Part shown: positions 24,613 to 32,859 of the stretch, in pieces
Layout: every line of letters starts with the position of its first letter
Position numbering within the stretch: the first letter of the stretch is position 1
Assembly: GCA_046329195.1 (NCBI GenBank)
Contig: JAXLVB010000001.1
Span: forward strand, 1,240,001 to 1,304,000
Direction of reading: 5' to 3'
Length of the DNA: 64,000 nucleotides
Source: JAXLVB01 sp046329195
GTDB lineage: Bacteria > Bacteroidota > Bacteroidia > Cytophagales > Spirosomataceae
Made by a program: the position numbers and the translations under genes
Notes under the pieces: model-generated
The model's input: only the letters and a program-made list of their open reading frames with translations
Told to the model about the DNA's origin: nothing
Database searches by the model: none

Positions 24613-24643
24613 CAAAAGTAGCGTTTTTAATGTAGAACGGCAA
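24613..24643 (-). promoter_or_regulatory. Distal promoter upstream of rplC
   Basis: On the minus strand TTG (24643-24641), 20 nt, TACTTTTG (24620-24613). It would transcribe the structured region and, if not terminated, the ribosomal cluster with a leader of about 365 nt. Confidence 0.75.
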
Positions 24644-24688
24644 TACTAAATCTAAAATATTTTTTGAAAAGAAAATACAGAATCAAAG

Positions 24689-24722
24689 TAAAGGCGATTC
24701 AGGTTGTATAGAACCGCCTTTA
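24689..24722 (-). terminator. Probable terminator after the TolB-like gene
   Basis: TAAAGGCG and CGCCTTTA form an 8-bp stem about 10 nt after the stop of the TolB-like gene. The T-run on the minus strand is poor (TACTTTGATTC), so efficiency is doubtful. Confidence 0.5.
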
Positions 24723-24731
24723 AACAAAGGG

Positions 24732-25808
24732 CTATTCGACCCAATCGGCAATGAAAACGTTGGTGGCGTCGGTACCGCCGTTGAAGCGATTGGAAGAAAA
24801 AACGAGTTTTTTCCCATCTTTTGAAAACATGGGAAATGAGTCAAAGATACCATCGTGCGTGATTTGACGTAGGTTGGTGCCGTCAGGTTGGATGGTAAAT
24901 AAGTTAAACACTCGTTTGCGAGCGGTGTGGTGGTTGCTCGAAAAGATGATGTATTTGCCTGATGGATGGAAATAGGGAGCCCAATTAGCACCCCCTAAGT
25001 TGGTTACTTGCCTGAGGTTGGTACCATCGGTATTGACTACGAAGATTTCCATGGCTACGGGCTGCACTAAGCCTTGAGCGAGCAGGTCTTTGTAGGTTTT
25101 GATGTCTTCGGGGCTTTTGGGGCGAGAGGCTCTGAATACAATTTGCTTGCCGTCTGGCGAAAAAAAGGCACCACCATCGTAGCCTAACTCGTTAGTAATT
25201 TGCTTAACATTGGTGCCGTCGGTGTTCATCGTGTAAAGTTCGAGATCACCTGACCGCACGGACGTAAAAACGATTTTTTTGCCGTCGGGCGACAGGGTGG
25301 CTTCGGCGTCGTAGCCAGGGGTATTGGTAAGTTGCTTGATTACTTTTCCATAGAGGTTAGACACATAGATGTCGTAGGTGTCATAGACTCCCCAAACGTA
25401 TTTTCCATTGACTAGTCGAGGGGTGTGCAGACAAGCCGCATTGCCAGCGTGGGTAGAAGCATACAGAATTGATTTGTCACCGGGCAAAAAGTAGGAACAA
25501 GTGGTGCGGCCTAAGCCTGTGCTGATAAGTTGCGGTTTTTCTTTGGCTCCTTTCGTAATGTCCATTTGAAAGATTTGGTCGCAATCGAGGCCCCATGCTT
25601 TGTTATCTGACTGAAAAGAGAGGCGTTTGCCGTCGAAACTAAAATAAGCCTCGGCATTGTTGCCGCCAAAGGTGAGCTGCTTAACATGGCGAAGATGCTC
25701 CTCTTGTGGATACCGAAGGGTGTCGCTTGCTTGGTTGGGGTAGCTTTGAAATTGACTAAAACCAGACAAAATCAAGACAGAAGCAATAAGGGAAAGAATG
25801 GCTTTCAT
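24732..25808 (-). CDS. Secreted TolB-like beta-propeller protein
   Basis: 358 residues with a signal peptide (about 1-18) and at least six PD40/WD40-like blades of the TolB type, each with a DGK turn: YFSFDGKRLSFQSD, TLSPDGKKIVFTSVRSG, FFSPDGKQIVFRASR, YFHPSGKYIIFSSN, MFSKDGKKLVFSSNRFNGG. Periplasmic or lipid-free envelope protein; related proteins serve as interaction platforms or peptidase propellers, but no catalytic domain is attached here. It is not the Tol-Pal TolB (no Pal or TolA neighbours). Downstream of the DinB gene by 54 nt, likely co-transcribed. Confidence 0.85.
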   Translation of the reverse strand: MKAILSLIASVLILSGFSQFQSYPNQASDTLRYPQEEHLRHVKQLTFGGNNAEAYFSFDGKRLSFQSDNKAWGLDCDQIFQMDITKGAKEKPQLISTGLGRTTCSYFLPGDKSILYASTHAGNAACLHTPRLVNGKYVWGVYDTYDIYVSNLYGKVIKQLTNTPGYDAEATLSPDGKKIVFTSVRSGDLELYTMNTDGTNVKQITNELGYDGGAFFSPDGKQIVFRASRPKSPEDIKTYKDLLAQGLVQPVAMEIFVVNTDGTNLRQVTNLGGANWAPYFHPSGKYIIFSSNHHTARKRVFNLFTIQPDGTNLRQITHDGIFDSFPMFSKDGKKLVFSSNRFNGGTDATNVFIADWVE

Positions 25809-25862
25809 AGAATACGTAAATAAGTAGGTAAAACCTCCGAAATGAGGCTGTTGTTCAGCAGG

Positions 25863-26330
25863 TTAAGATTGTGCTTTTTTCAATAGAGAAATTTGTCCAG
25901 CATGGTAAATATCATGTTGAATGATACCATGAAGAAGCATGTAGAATGAATACTTACGTCCGGGCACGATTTCATTAATTTTTTGAACTGGAAATTTATC
26001 CGTCAATTCGAGTAGTTCGGTTTGGGTATCGGCTAGGTTCTCTAAAATTTCTTGCCAGCGTTCTTCAGATAGTTCGTTCACTACTGTCCAGTCGGCTTCA
26101 GAGTTAAGAATGATATCATAATTATCGCCTCCCGTGAGTTTTTCAAGAGTAAAAATGCGCCAATTCGTCATGTGAATGACTAGTTCGGCAATGTTGTGGG
26201 CGTTAGGGAGTACTCTTTTGACAGCTTGTTCGGCAGAGATGTCCTCTAAGATTTCGGATAGGCTTGGCCCATGCCAAGACTCGCCAGCATACTCTCTGTG
26301 AAGTATAGAGTGAATACGTTTGATTTCCAT
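25863..26330 (-). CDS. DinB-superfamily protein
   Basis: 155 residues forming a four-helix DinB/YfiT-type bundle. The three metal-binding histidines are in place: HMTNWR in helix 2, and HGIIQHDIYHAGQISLL near the C-terminus. Family members are metal-dependent enzymes, often thiol transferases, or of unknown activity. The start at 26330 is preferred to an in-frame codon at 26366, because the promoter -7 element (26349-26356) lies between them. Followed closely by the TolB-like gene. Confidence 0.88.
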   Translation of the reverse strand: MEIKRIHSILHREYAGESWHGPSLSEILEDISAEQAVKRVLPNAHNIAELVIHMTNWRIFTLEKLTGGDNYDIILNSEADWTVVNELSEERWQEILENLADTQTELLELTDKFPVQKINEIVPGRKYSFYMLLHGIIQHDIYHAGQISLLKKAQS

Positions 26331-26348
26331 GTAAGATTTGGTTTTGCA

Positions 26349-26356
26349 CAAAAGTA
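26349..26356 (-). promoter_or_regulatory. -7 promoter element of the DinB gene
   Basis: TACTTTTG on the minus strand, 19 nt before the ATG at 26330. No clear TTG at -33. It decides the start codon, since the longer frame would begin upstream of the transcript. Confidence 0.6.
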
Positions 26357-26375
26357 CGGAAATCATGTGTAATCA

Positions 26376-26413
26376 CGAAAAAGTCCGTTTGGGTCATGGC
26401 CTCAAACGGACTT
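26376..26413 (-). terminator. Terminator of the diheme lipoprotein gene
   Basis: AAGTCCGTTTG and CAAACGGACTT form an 11-bp stem; on the minus strand TTTTTC follows. It is 22 nt after the stop of the lipoprotein gene and ends the unit before the DinB promoter. Confidence 0.85.
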
Positions 26414-26435
26414 CTTGTAGCCTAAAATACGCTAT

Positions 26436-27158
26436 CTAGTTGTTCAAAGCACCGTTGTCAATCCATTTTTTGATGGTAGCAATTTCACAGTCGGTGAGTT
26501 TGCCGCCTTGGGGCATTCCTTTGTAGCCTGACGAATAGGTAATCGAGCCATATAGCTTGCCGTTGTTGGCTACTATTTTAATGGCAGCGTATGATTCGAG
26601 GTTAATATTGCCCGAATTGAGACCTCGGCCGTGGCAGCCTACGCAATTGCCATCAATAATGGGCTTGATGTTGGCGGCAAAGGTAACGTTATCTAAACTA
26701 CCTGAGCTACTAGTGGTTTGGCAGATGGTGTTTTTGGCACCTTCGTTAATCCACTGAGCAAGGAGGCTGATTTCGGTGGCAGTTAGTTTGCTACGAGGAG
26801 ATGGGGGCATACGGTCGCCACCGTTGGCATTGATTACTTGATAGATTTTGCTGCTGGTTGCTTTACCAGCGCTGATGCCTTTGCTGATGATTTTGCTGTA
26901 CGACGACAGGTCATAGCCTTCTTCTTTCGTAATGGCATCATGACAGCCACTCATGGCGCAGTTGGCGGCGAAAATAGGCTTGATTTGCGTGTCAAAACAG
27001 GCTTGTCCTGCCGTTGCGGGGATTCCTCCAGTAGTACTACTGCTGGTAGTGCTACAGGGATTTCCGTTCGTGGATGTAGTAGGAGTGGGGTCTTTGACAT
27101 ACAAACAGCTACTGACCGATACGGCCAATAGGAGGCTGACAATAAAGTTTCTAATCAT
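26436..27158 (-). CDS. Diheme cytochrome c-like lipoprotein
   Basis: 240 residues with lipobox ending at Cys18 (VSSC). A Thr/Ser-rich linker (about 25-45) leads to two similar domains. Domain 1 has NCAMSGCHD: Cys67 and Cys72-His73, a CX4CH spacing, with DRMPPS (Met117) as possible axial ligand. Domain 2 has NCVGCHG: Cys172, Cys175-His176, a standard CXXCH, with GMPQGG (Met215). Each ends in a helix ISLLAQWINEGA / IATIKKWIDNGA typical of these c-type domains. Probably an outer-membrane electron carrier. Follows the DUF5777 gene by 124 nt. Confidence 0.85.
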   Translation of the reverse strand: MIRNFIVSLLLAVSVSSCLYVKDPTPTTSTNGNPCSTTSSSTTGGIPATAGQACFDTQIKPIFAANCAMSGCHDAITKEEGYDLSSYSKIISKGISAGKATSSKIYQVINANGGDRMPPSPRSKLTATEISLLAQWINEGAKNTICQTTSSSGSLDNVTFAANIKPIIDGNCVGCHGRGLNSGNINLESYAAIKIVANNGKLYGSITYSSGYKGMPQGGKLTDCEIATIKKWIDNGALNN

Positions 27159-27282
27159 TTTAGTAGTGTGTGGAGTTGTGGTATCGAAACAAAAATAATC
27201 ACTTTGATTGATATAGTTCAGTAAATATTGGTAGATTAGCTAGCCTCCACCAATACTGCCAGAAGAAGCACACAAATGATGC

Positions 27283-28179
27283 TTACCACTTCGGCTTGTC
27301 TGTCTTTTTGCCTAAGCTAAAGGTACGTGAAATATTAAAACCGTAGTGAACATCGCCTTTTCCCCAAGTACCTGTGGTTTGAGCAATAAATTGATTTTCA
27401 ATCATACCCAAAGAGTTAGTAAAGTGTACTTGGAACACGTGTCCGCCTGTTTCGATATCGAAGCCAACCGAAAGCGAGTTATAATATTTGGTAGCATCTA
27501 AATAGCCATCGGGCACATAAAAATACTCAGCATTAAGCGAGGTTCGTTTGCTGATTTTGTAGCGCCCACCGATACCGAGTGCAATGATGTCGTTTTTGTC
27601 GGCACTACCAACCCGATTGCGGTGGATAAACGTAGGCGTTAATTGCAACGAAAAGGCATCGTTAAACTTACGAGCAATCAGTAATTGGCCGCAATAGACC
27701 ATCCGTTCCATATTGTTGTTGTACTCTTGCACGCCCGGAATACTCACAATGGTAGTGACGGTGGCGCTTCCGAAGGCAACTACGCTCACAGGCATATTTT
27801 GGGCACCCGAAGATTGCTTGAGCAATTTAGCTTTTCCAAAGAAATCATACACTTTACTAGTGGTGCTACGCCCAACGCCAATCATAAAGTCGTCGGTGAT
27901 GCCGTATTCAAAACCCATACGCATGGTGGCTTGGTCGAGACCGAAAAATTCGCCTGCTCCCGAGTTAAGCCTACCGAAGCGGTGCGAAATTCTAAAATCA
28001 AGGTGTTTTTTTCGCATGGTTTCGACGGATTGCCCATTGATCACCCGAGTGGACTTAAAAGTGGCAGTGGCGTAATCAACGGTTTTTTTGTCATCTTTAT
28101 TGAGCATGTTCATTAAGTCATCCTGAGCGAATGCGCCTGTTGCACAACAGGTCAAAAACAGAAAAAGGAATTTTTTCAT
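27283..28179 (-). CDS. DUF5777 outer-membrane beta-barrel protein
   Basis: 298 residues, signal peptide 1-18 (AFAQ), then repeated amphipathic strands (LDFRISHRFGRLNSGAGEFFGLDQ, MRMGFEYGITDDFMIGVGRS, LQLTPTFIHRN, RTSLNAEYFYVPDG, FQVHFTNSLGM) ending in a C-terminal strand FNISRTFSLGK. This matches the DUF5777 family, found in Bacteroidota near c-type cytochrome-like proteins. Function unknown; a porin-like role next to the diheme lipoprotein is inference. A weak hairpin TATTGGT/ACCAATA (27226-27255) lies after the stop. Confidence 0.82.
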   Translation of the reverse strand: MKKFLFLFLTCCATGAFAQDDLMNMLNKDDKKTVDYATATFKSTRVINGQSVETMRKKHLDFRISHRFGRLNSGAGEFFGLDQATMRMGFEYGITDDFMIGVGRSTTSKVYDFFGKAKLLKQSSGAQNMPVSVVAFGSATVTTIVSIPGVQEYNNNMERMVYCGQLLIARKFNDAFSLQLTPTFIHRNRVGSADKNDIIALGIGGRYKISKRTSLNAEYFYVPDGYLDATKYYNSLSVGFDIETGGHVFQVHFTNSLGMIENQFIAQTTGTWGKGDVHYGFNISRTFSLGKKTDKPKW

Positions 28180-28378
28180 GAAGGTAAATGGTTGTTTTGC
28201 TGCAATAGATACGGCAATGATACCGAGTCGGTTGCTTAATTTACGTTAATAAACACTTAGTCGTTATCAGTTACCCTTTATTTGTTGCTTGTAATGCGTT
28301 CATAAGCAGGTAGTTATGATATATATAATTGGACTAATTCTGTTTAGGTACTTCTATAAAACGCAGGGAGATGGCTTT

Positions 28379-29188
28379 TTAGTAAAACCCAAAGGTATAA
28401 CTACCCCAATAGCTTTGCCAGTCGGCTTCGGCAGTTTGGGTAAAAGGTACCATGTGTACTACACTAATCATCCAACGACCTTGGGGAAAGACTTTAAACT
28501 GAATCTGTCCTTTGACATTGCTACGCAATTTGTTGAGGGTGGTTTTGCCTTGCTGATGGTGCCACACAAGCACTAAGGCATTTGAAAGAGGTTTACTATT
28601 AAACAAGACGGTAAAGGTCTCGGTTTGGTTGGGTGTCAAAACGTATGGATTTTTCTCTGGGATTAACTCAAGCATCATGCCCGTGTTGATTTTGTAGGTA
28701 TCATCGTGTATATCACCTACTTGTAGCAATGTCTTGACGCACCGTTGGTAGAACTCTCGACCCTCTTTTTGTGTCTCTTTTCGTTCTTTACGAAGTCGGG
28801 CTGCTTCGTTGAGTCCATCGGTTTGGAGGTATTCGTTAAACTTAGAAGCCTCCAATTTGATAAACTTATTTTTGTTATTGAAGGCAATGAGGTGGTTTCC
28901 GGGCTTATCAAACGTAACTTGATGGAGCCGTTTGGGGTCAGAGCTGGGAACAAACGAGAGAAAATCGTCTGTTTGCCCAACGGCATAATGTGTTAGTTTG
29001 ACGATTTTGTCTTTGGTATCGGGCCATTTTTCGCCTGTAAAATTTTCGCCTACCAAAATCTGAATGTTTGTTTTCTCACCCGTTTTGAGGATAAATTGCT
29101 GAGGTTGCAGCCAAAATTCGTGTGCCGTAGCCCAGAGGACAATAGCCATCAAAGCAATCGAAACAAGGAGTATTTTTTTAGTGTTCAT
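28379..29188 (-). CDS. DUF4198 periplasmic protein
   Basis: 269 residues; signal peptide about 1-22, mature end starting AHEFWLQPQQFILKTGEKTNIQILVGENFTGE in pieces that are diagnostic of DUF4198. The second half looks like a transthyretin/CarboxypepD-like beta domain: FTVLFNSKPLSNALVLVWH, GQIQFKVFPQGRWMISVVHM and the final WQSYWGSYTFGF. The conserved His2 of the mature protein (AHEF) suggests metal binding. Upstream of the DUF5777 gene by 199 nt and divergent from DUF3467. Confidence 0.82.
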   Translation of the reverse strand: MNTKKILLVSIALMAIVLWATAHEFWLQPQQFILKTGEKTNIQILVGENFTGEKWPDTKDKIVKLTHYAVGQTDDFLSFVPSSDPKRLHQVTFDKPGNHLIAFNNKNKFIKLEASKFNEYLQTDGLNEAARLRKERKETQKEGREFYQRCVKTLLQVGDIHDDTYKINTGMMLELIPEKNPYVLTPNQTETFTVLFNSKPLSNALVLVWHHQQGKTTLNKLRSNVKGQIQFKVFPQGRWMISVVHMVPFTQTAEADWQSYWGSYTFGFY

Positions 29189-29198
29189 GGTAAATGGT

Positions 29199-29206
29199 TA
29201 ATTTTG
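29199..29206 (+). promoter_or_regulatory. -7 promoter element of the DUF3467 gene
   Basis: TAATTTTG on the plus strand, 20 nt before the ATG, in a divergent spacer of only 37 nt. No good -33 TTG is visible. Confidence 0.45.
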
Positions 29207-29225
29207 AACCCAAACTAACAAGACA

Positions 29226-29555
29226 ATGGCAAAAAAAGTAGAACAAGAGCAAGAATTTGAACAGCAACTCAATATCGAACTGTCAGAAGAAATGGCAGAG
29301 GGGGTTTATGCCAACTTGGTCATGATTGCGCATTCGCAAAGCGAATTTGTATTGGATTTTATCCGAATCATGCCTGGCGTGCCCAAAGCAAAGGTGAAGT
29401 CACGAGTGGTGCTTACCCCTGACCATGCTAAACGTTTACTCGCTGCTTTGAAAGACAATATTCGCAAGTATGAAGATTCGTTTGGGGATTTAGATTTACC
29501 CGAAGACGGCTTTCATTTTCCGATGAATTATCGGGGGCCTGTGGGCGAAGCGTAA
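29226..29555 (+). CDS. DUF3467 protein
   Basis: 109 residues, soluble, no signal. Matches DUF3467: an acidic start (EQEQEFEQQLNIEL), the core EGVYANLVMIAHSQSEFVLDFIRIMPGVPKAKVKSRVVLTPDHAKRLL in pieces, and a helix DNIRKYEDSFG. Function unknown; related to phage-derived or transcription-linked small proteins only by remote similarity. Single gene with a bidirectional terminator. Confidence 0.88.
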   Translation: MAKKVEQEQEFEQQLNIELSEEMAEGVYANLVMIAHSQSEFVLDFIRIMPGVPKAKVKSRVVLTPDHAKRLLAALKDNIRKYEDSFGDLDLPEDGFHFPMNYRGPVGEA

Positions 29556-29567
29556 TTATAAAGCAAA

Positions 29568-29596
29568 AGAGTAATTGGCTAACACCCAATTGCTCT
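29568..29596. terminator. Bidirectional terminator between DUF3467 and Nudix genes
   Basis: AGAGTAATTGG pairs with CCAATTGCTCT with one mismatch. It lies in the 46-nt gap of two convergent genes. T-runs are short on both strands. Confidence 0.6.
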
Positions 29597-29601
29597 ACTA
29601 C

Positions 29602-30126
29602 TTACCGCTTAAAAACGATTTCTTCATTGAAAATACCTCGGTCGGCAAGCCATTTTTTCATGGCTTGCCCCGTACCTCCTGGCCAAGGACGAATTCGAGC
29701 TGGCTGAAGACGCTTGTAATCAACGAGTTCTTCTGATAGTTGGATGGTTCCCCAGGCTCGCACATGATAGGCAATGATGAGTTGGTTCATGTGATTGAAC
29801 GGATACAGACCAATAAACTCAACCACTTCGCCATCCAGATTCAATTCTTCTTTTACTTCTCGCAAAATCGCTTCGGCAGGGTCTTCTCTGGCTTCTAAAA
29901 ATCCCGTAATCATAGCGTACCATTCGGGTGGCCAAGCGGCATTTCGAGCCAAGATGACGTCGCCTTCGTGTTCTACAATGGCGGCTACTACAGGAGTAGG
30001 GTTATTCCAAAATACAAAATCACAAGTAGGCTCGTCGGAACAAACGAGTCGCTCTTTTCCATCACGCAGTTGTGACAACAGGGTGCTACCGCATTGCGGA
30101 CAGAACTTGAGTTTTGTAAGATTCAT
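29602..30126 (-). CDS. Nudix hydrolase with zinc ribbon (NudC-like)
   Basis: 174 residues. An N-terminal four-cysteine zinc ribbon (Cys9, Cys12, Cys29, Cys35) precedes a Nudix domain; this order is that of NADH pyrophosphatase NudC, but the N-terminal domain of NudC is missing. The Nudix box runs GFLEAREDPAEAILREVKEELNL from Gly75; its near-final Gly is Asn (EELNL). Substrate probably a dinucleotide or capped nucleotide, not assignable by eye. Lies 51 nt before tatC on the same strand, though tatC is upstream in transcription. Confidence 0.87.
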   Translation of the reverse strand: MNLTKLKFCPQCGSTLLSQLRDGKERLVCSDEPTCDFVFWNNPTPVVAAIVEHEGDVILARNAAWPPEWYAMITGFLEAREDPAEAILREVKEELNLDGEVVEFIGLYPFNHMNQLIIAYHVRAWGTIQLSEELVDYKRLQPARIRPWPGGTGQAMKKWLADRGIFNEEIVFKR

Positions 30127-30177
30127 AACAAAGATGACGACTGATAATTAGTGGCTGAAAATCAGTGCATTACTGCC

Positions 30178-31050
30178 CTAGGTATTCAGTAATTCTTTCT
30201 CCCGACGTTTGTTAACTCTTGCCGAAACCACAATACTAACCTCATACAAGAGGGTAAGAGGAAGCGCCACCAAAAACTGGCTGGTGATGTCGGGTGAAGG
30301 GGTGATAATGGCAGCCACAATCAGAATCACAACCAACGCATGACGGCGGTACGTGCGCATGAACGAAGGGGTGATTAACCCCAATTGGGACAACACGTAC
30401 ACTGCTACGGGCAGTTGGAAGGTGATACCGCAAGCAAGTGTAAGGGTGGACAGAATAGAAATATAAGAATCAATGGTGAATTGATTCTTGATGGTAGGGT
30501 CGAGTTGGAAATTGGCCAAGAAATTGATGGCTAATGGTGCTACGACATAATAGCCAAACAGCACACCCGAAAAGAACAAAAATGACACCCAAAACACGGC
30601 AAAACGAGCCGCCTTGCGCTCAGAGGCTTTGAGACCAGGGCTGACGAAACGCCAGATTTCGTAAAAAGCGTAAGGAAATGCAAAAAGCAAACCGATGATT
30701 AACCCCGACATCATGGCCATAGCAAACTGCCCCGACACTTCGGTGTTGATAAGGATAAAATCAAATTTCTCAATACAAAGACCATCTACACCCAGCGCTG
30801 AGCCAAGTTTACAGAGCATTCGGTAGGTCCAGAAGTCGGGTTTGGAAGGGCCTAAAATGATGGTGTTGTACACAAAATCAAGCAAAAAGAAGCTCAATAT
30901 TGTGAACACAGCAATGGCGCCAAAGGCTCTAATCAAGTGCCAGCGAAGCTCTTCGAGATGGTCAATAAACGACATCTCTTTCTCGCCAGGCTCTTTACTA
31001 TCGGTGTCGTAATAATCGTGGTCGTCTTCCCACGGTTGGTCTAATGGCAT
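30178..31050 (-). CDS. tatC: Twin-arginine translocase subunit TatC
   Basis: Receptor for twin-arginine signal peptides, 290 residues with six predicted membrane segments. Seen: MSFIDHLEELRWHLIRAF at the first helix, FAFPYAFYEIWRFVSPGLKASERK, and FQLPVAVYVLSQLGLITPSFMRTYRRHA before the last two segments, with FRRY-like TYRR. The N-terminus carries about 25 acidic residues (EDDHDYYDTDSKEPGEKE). tatA is not adjacent. One likely client is the Tat lipoprotein encoded at 486-1970. Confidence 0.95.
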   Translation of the reverse strand: MPLDQPWEDDHDYYDTDSKEPGEKEMSFIDHLEELRWHLIRAFGAIAVFTILSFFLLDFVYNTIILGPSKPDFWTYRMLCKLGSALGVDGLCIEKFDFILINTEVSGQFAMAMMSGLIIGLLFAFPYAFYEIWRFVSPGLKASERKAARFAVFWVSFLFFSGVLFGYYVVAPLAINFLANFQLDPTIKNQFTIDSYISILSTLTLACGITFQLPVAVYVLSQLGLITPSFMRTYRRHALVVILIVAAIITPSPDITSQFLVALPLTLLYEVSIVVSARVNKRREKELLNT

Positions 31051-31163
31051 ATCGGTAGCTAAAAATTAAGTCTGTGTAACTCAGAACCCCCGCTGGGTTG
31101 GCGATGAGTTCTGATTTGGCCGTGCGAAGTTAATAAAAAACCAAAACCCAACTGACAGGTATT

Positions 31164-31192
31164 AAAAAGTGGTCTGCCATGAGGCAGACCAC
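31164..31192 (-). terminator. Terminator of glyA
   Basis: GTGGTCTGCC and GGCAGACCAC form a perfect 10-bp stem with a 4-nt loop; on the minus strand TTTTTAATAC follows. It is 51 nt after the glyA stop. Confidence 0.88.
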
Positions 31193-31243
31193 AAAAAGAG
31201 TTTCAATTAACAAAAACGTTCCACTTGTTGCCCAATCGGTAGA

Positions 31244-32557
31244 TTAGCTGTACAGCGGGAAATCTTCCATCCATTTGTTCACGTCTTTGCGGACGCTGGC
31301 AAGGTACGATTCGTCGTCGTGGTGCATCAATACGCTATCAATTAAGTCCACGATTTTGAGCATTTCGGCCTCTTTCATCCCACGAGTCGTCATGGCAGGC
31401 GTGCCTACTCGCATACCCGATGTCACGAAAGGCGACTTGTCATCAAACGGTACCATGTTTTTATTGATGGTAATATCAGCCTTAATCAAGGTGTTTTCGG
31501 CCAGTTTACCAGTTAATCCTTTAGGACGCAAGTCAATGAGCATCAGGTGGTTGTCGGTCCCTCCAGAGATTACTTTATAGCCTTTGTCCACAAAAGCTTG
31601 TGACATCACGGCTGCGTTTTTCTTCACCTGAAGTGCGTATTCACCAAACTCGTCGGTGAGGGCTTCGCCAAATCCTACGGCTTTAGCGGCAATCACATGC
31701 TCTAAGGGACCTCCTTGCATACCGGGGAATACCCCTCCATCGAGCAATGCTGACATGAGCTTGAGGTCGCCTTTGGGCGTTTTGAGGCCAAACGGATTTT
31801 CAAAATCTTGTCCCAACATAATCAAGCCTCCACGTGGTCCTCTGAGGGTCTTGTGAGTAGTTGTGCTTACAATATGGCAGTGCTGCATGGGGTTGTTAAG
31901 TAAGCCTTTGGCAATAAGCCCAGCAGGGTGCGAAATATCGGCCAGCAAGATAGCGCCGATTTGGTCGGCAATGGCACGGAGCCGTACGTAGTCCCAATCA
32001 CGGCTGTAGGCCGAAGCACCACAAATAATCAAGCGTGGACGCTCACGAAGGGCTGTTTCTTCTACCTTGTTCCAGTCAATCAGACCTGTTTCTTCTTCTA
32101 CTCCGTAAAAGTAAGGTTGAAAATATTTACCCGAGAAATTAACGGGCGAACCATGCGAAAGGTGTCCACCATGCGCTAAGTTAAAGCCTAAAATTTTGTC
32201 GCCGGGGTTCAAGAAACTCAAAAACACAGCGGCATTAGCTTGAGCGCCAGAGTGAGGCTGAACATTGGCCCAAACGGCACCAAAAAGTTCTTTCACTCGC
32301 TCAATAGCGATGGTTTCTACTTCGTCAACTACTTCACAACCACCATAATACCGCTTGCCCGGAAGCCCCTCGGCATATTTGTTGGTAAGGCAGGTACCCA
32401 TTGCTTCCATTACTTGTTTGGATACAAAGTTTTCAGACGCAATAAGTTCGATGCCGTATTCTTGTCGGTGTTGCTCTTTTTGGATGAGGTCAAAAATCTG
32501 AGCGTCACGAGTAATGCGGGAACTCTCGGTAAGAATGGACTCGGTCGTAATTGACAT
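31244..32557 (-). CDS. glyA: Serine hydroxymethyltransferase
   Basis: PLP enzyme that interconverts serine and glycine with tetrahydrofolate, 437 residues. Seen: YGIELIASENFVSKQVMEAMG near the start, KRYYGGCEVVDEVE, HGGHLSHGSPVNFSG, and the PLP-lysine region VSTTTHKTLRGPRGG. Complete length. Transcribed from its own promoter, ended by a strong terminator. Confidence 0.98.
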   Translation of the reverse strand: MSITTESILTESSRITRDAQIFDLIQKEQHRQEYGIELIASENFVSKQVMEAMGTCLTNKYAEGLPGKRYYGGCEVVDEVETIAIERVKELFGAVWANVQPHSGAQANAAVFLSFLNPGDKILGFNLAHGGHLSHGSPVNFSGKYFQPYFYGVEEETGLIDWNKVEETALRERPRLIICGASAYSRDWDYVRLRAIADQIGAILLADISHPAGLIAKGLLNNPMQHCHIVSTTTHKTLRGPRGGLIMLGQDFENPFGLKTPKGDLKLMSALLDGGVFPGMQGGPLEHVIAAKAVGFGEALTDEFGEYALQVKKNAAVMSQAFVDKGYKVISGGTDNHLMLIDLRPKGLTGKLAENTLIKADITINKNMVPFDDKSPFVTSGMRVGTPAMTTRGMKEAEMLKIVDLIDSVLMHHDDESYLASVRKDVNKWMEDFPLYS

Positions 32558-32643
32558 GGTGTAAGTTGAGTTTTGTTTGTCACTGATTAGAGGAGGCGTA
32601 ATGTTTGCCTATCCTTGGGCAATGACAGGTTTGTAATCGCCTA

Positions 32644-32677
32644 CAAATTTACAGGGATTTTTGGTTTGATAGAACAA
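32644..32677 (-). promoter_or_regulatory. Promoter of glyA
   Basis: On the minus strand TTG (32677-32675), 23 nt, TAAATTTG (32651-32644). The leader of about 80 nt contains TTGCC/GGCAA as a small hairpin. Confidence 0.65.
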
Positions 32678-32784
32678 ATAACTTTCGTTTTGTGAGCAAA
32701 CCAATCAAAACAAAGCTGAACAAGCAGGACGTTGGTAGGCTAAAACGACCTAATCAGCTAAATTGGATAACCGTAGGAAATTTT

Positions 32785-32809
32785 TTTGCGACAGGATTCG
32801 TTACCTTTG
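32785..32809 (+). promoter_or_regulatory. Promoter of the DsbD-like gene
   Basis: TACCTTTG at 32802-32809 is a perfect -7 element; the nearest TTTG (32785-32788) is only 13 nt upstream, shorter than the usual 17-23. The transcript would start near 32814, which excludes start codons before that point. Confidence 0.65.
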
Positions 32810-32859
32810 CACGATTCATTCTGGATGTATCCAAACTACTTGAAAATCAACATTTCTTC

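Noticed and set aside
24405..24635. Open frame of 76 codons on the plus strand upstream of rplC
   Set aside because: It lies across the promoter and leader region, has no family resemblance, and its codon pattern is that of noncoding DNA.
24240..24640. tmRNA, RNase P RNA, 4.5S RNA or a known riboswitch
   Set aside because: No tRNA-like ends or tag frame, no GAGGAAAGUC core, no 4.5S apical loop, and no known riboswitch core were found; left as an unnamed structured region.
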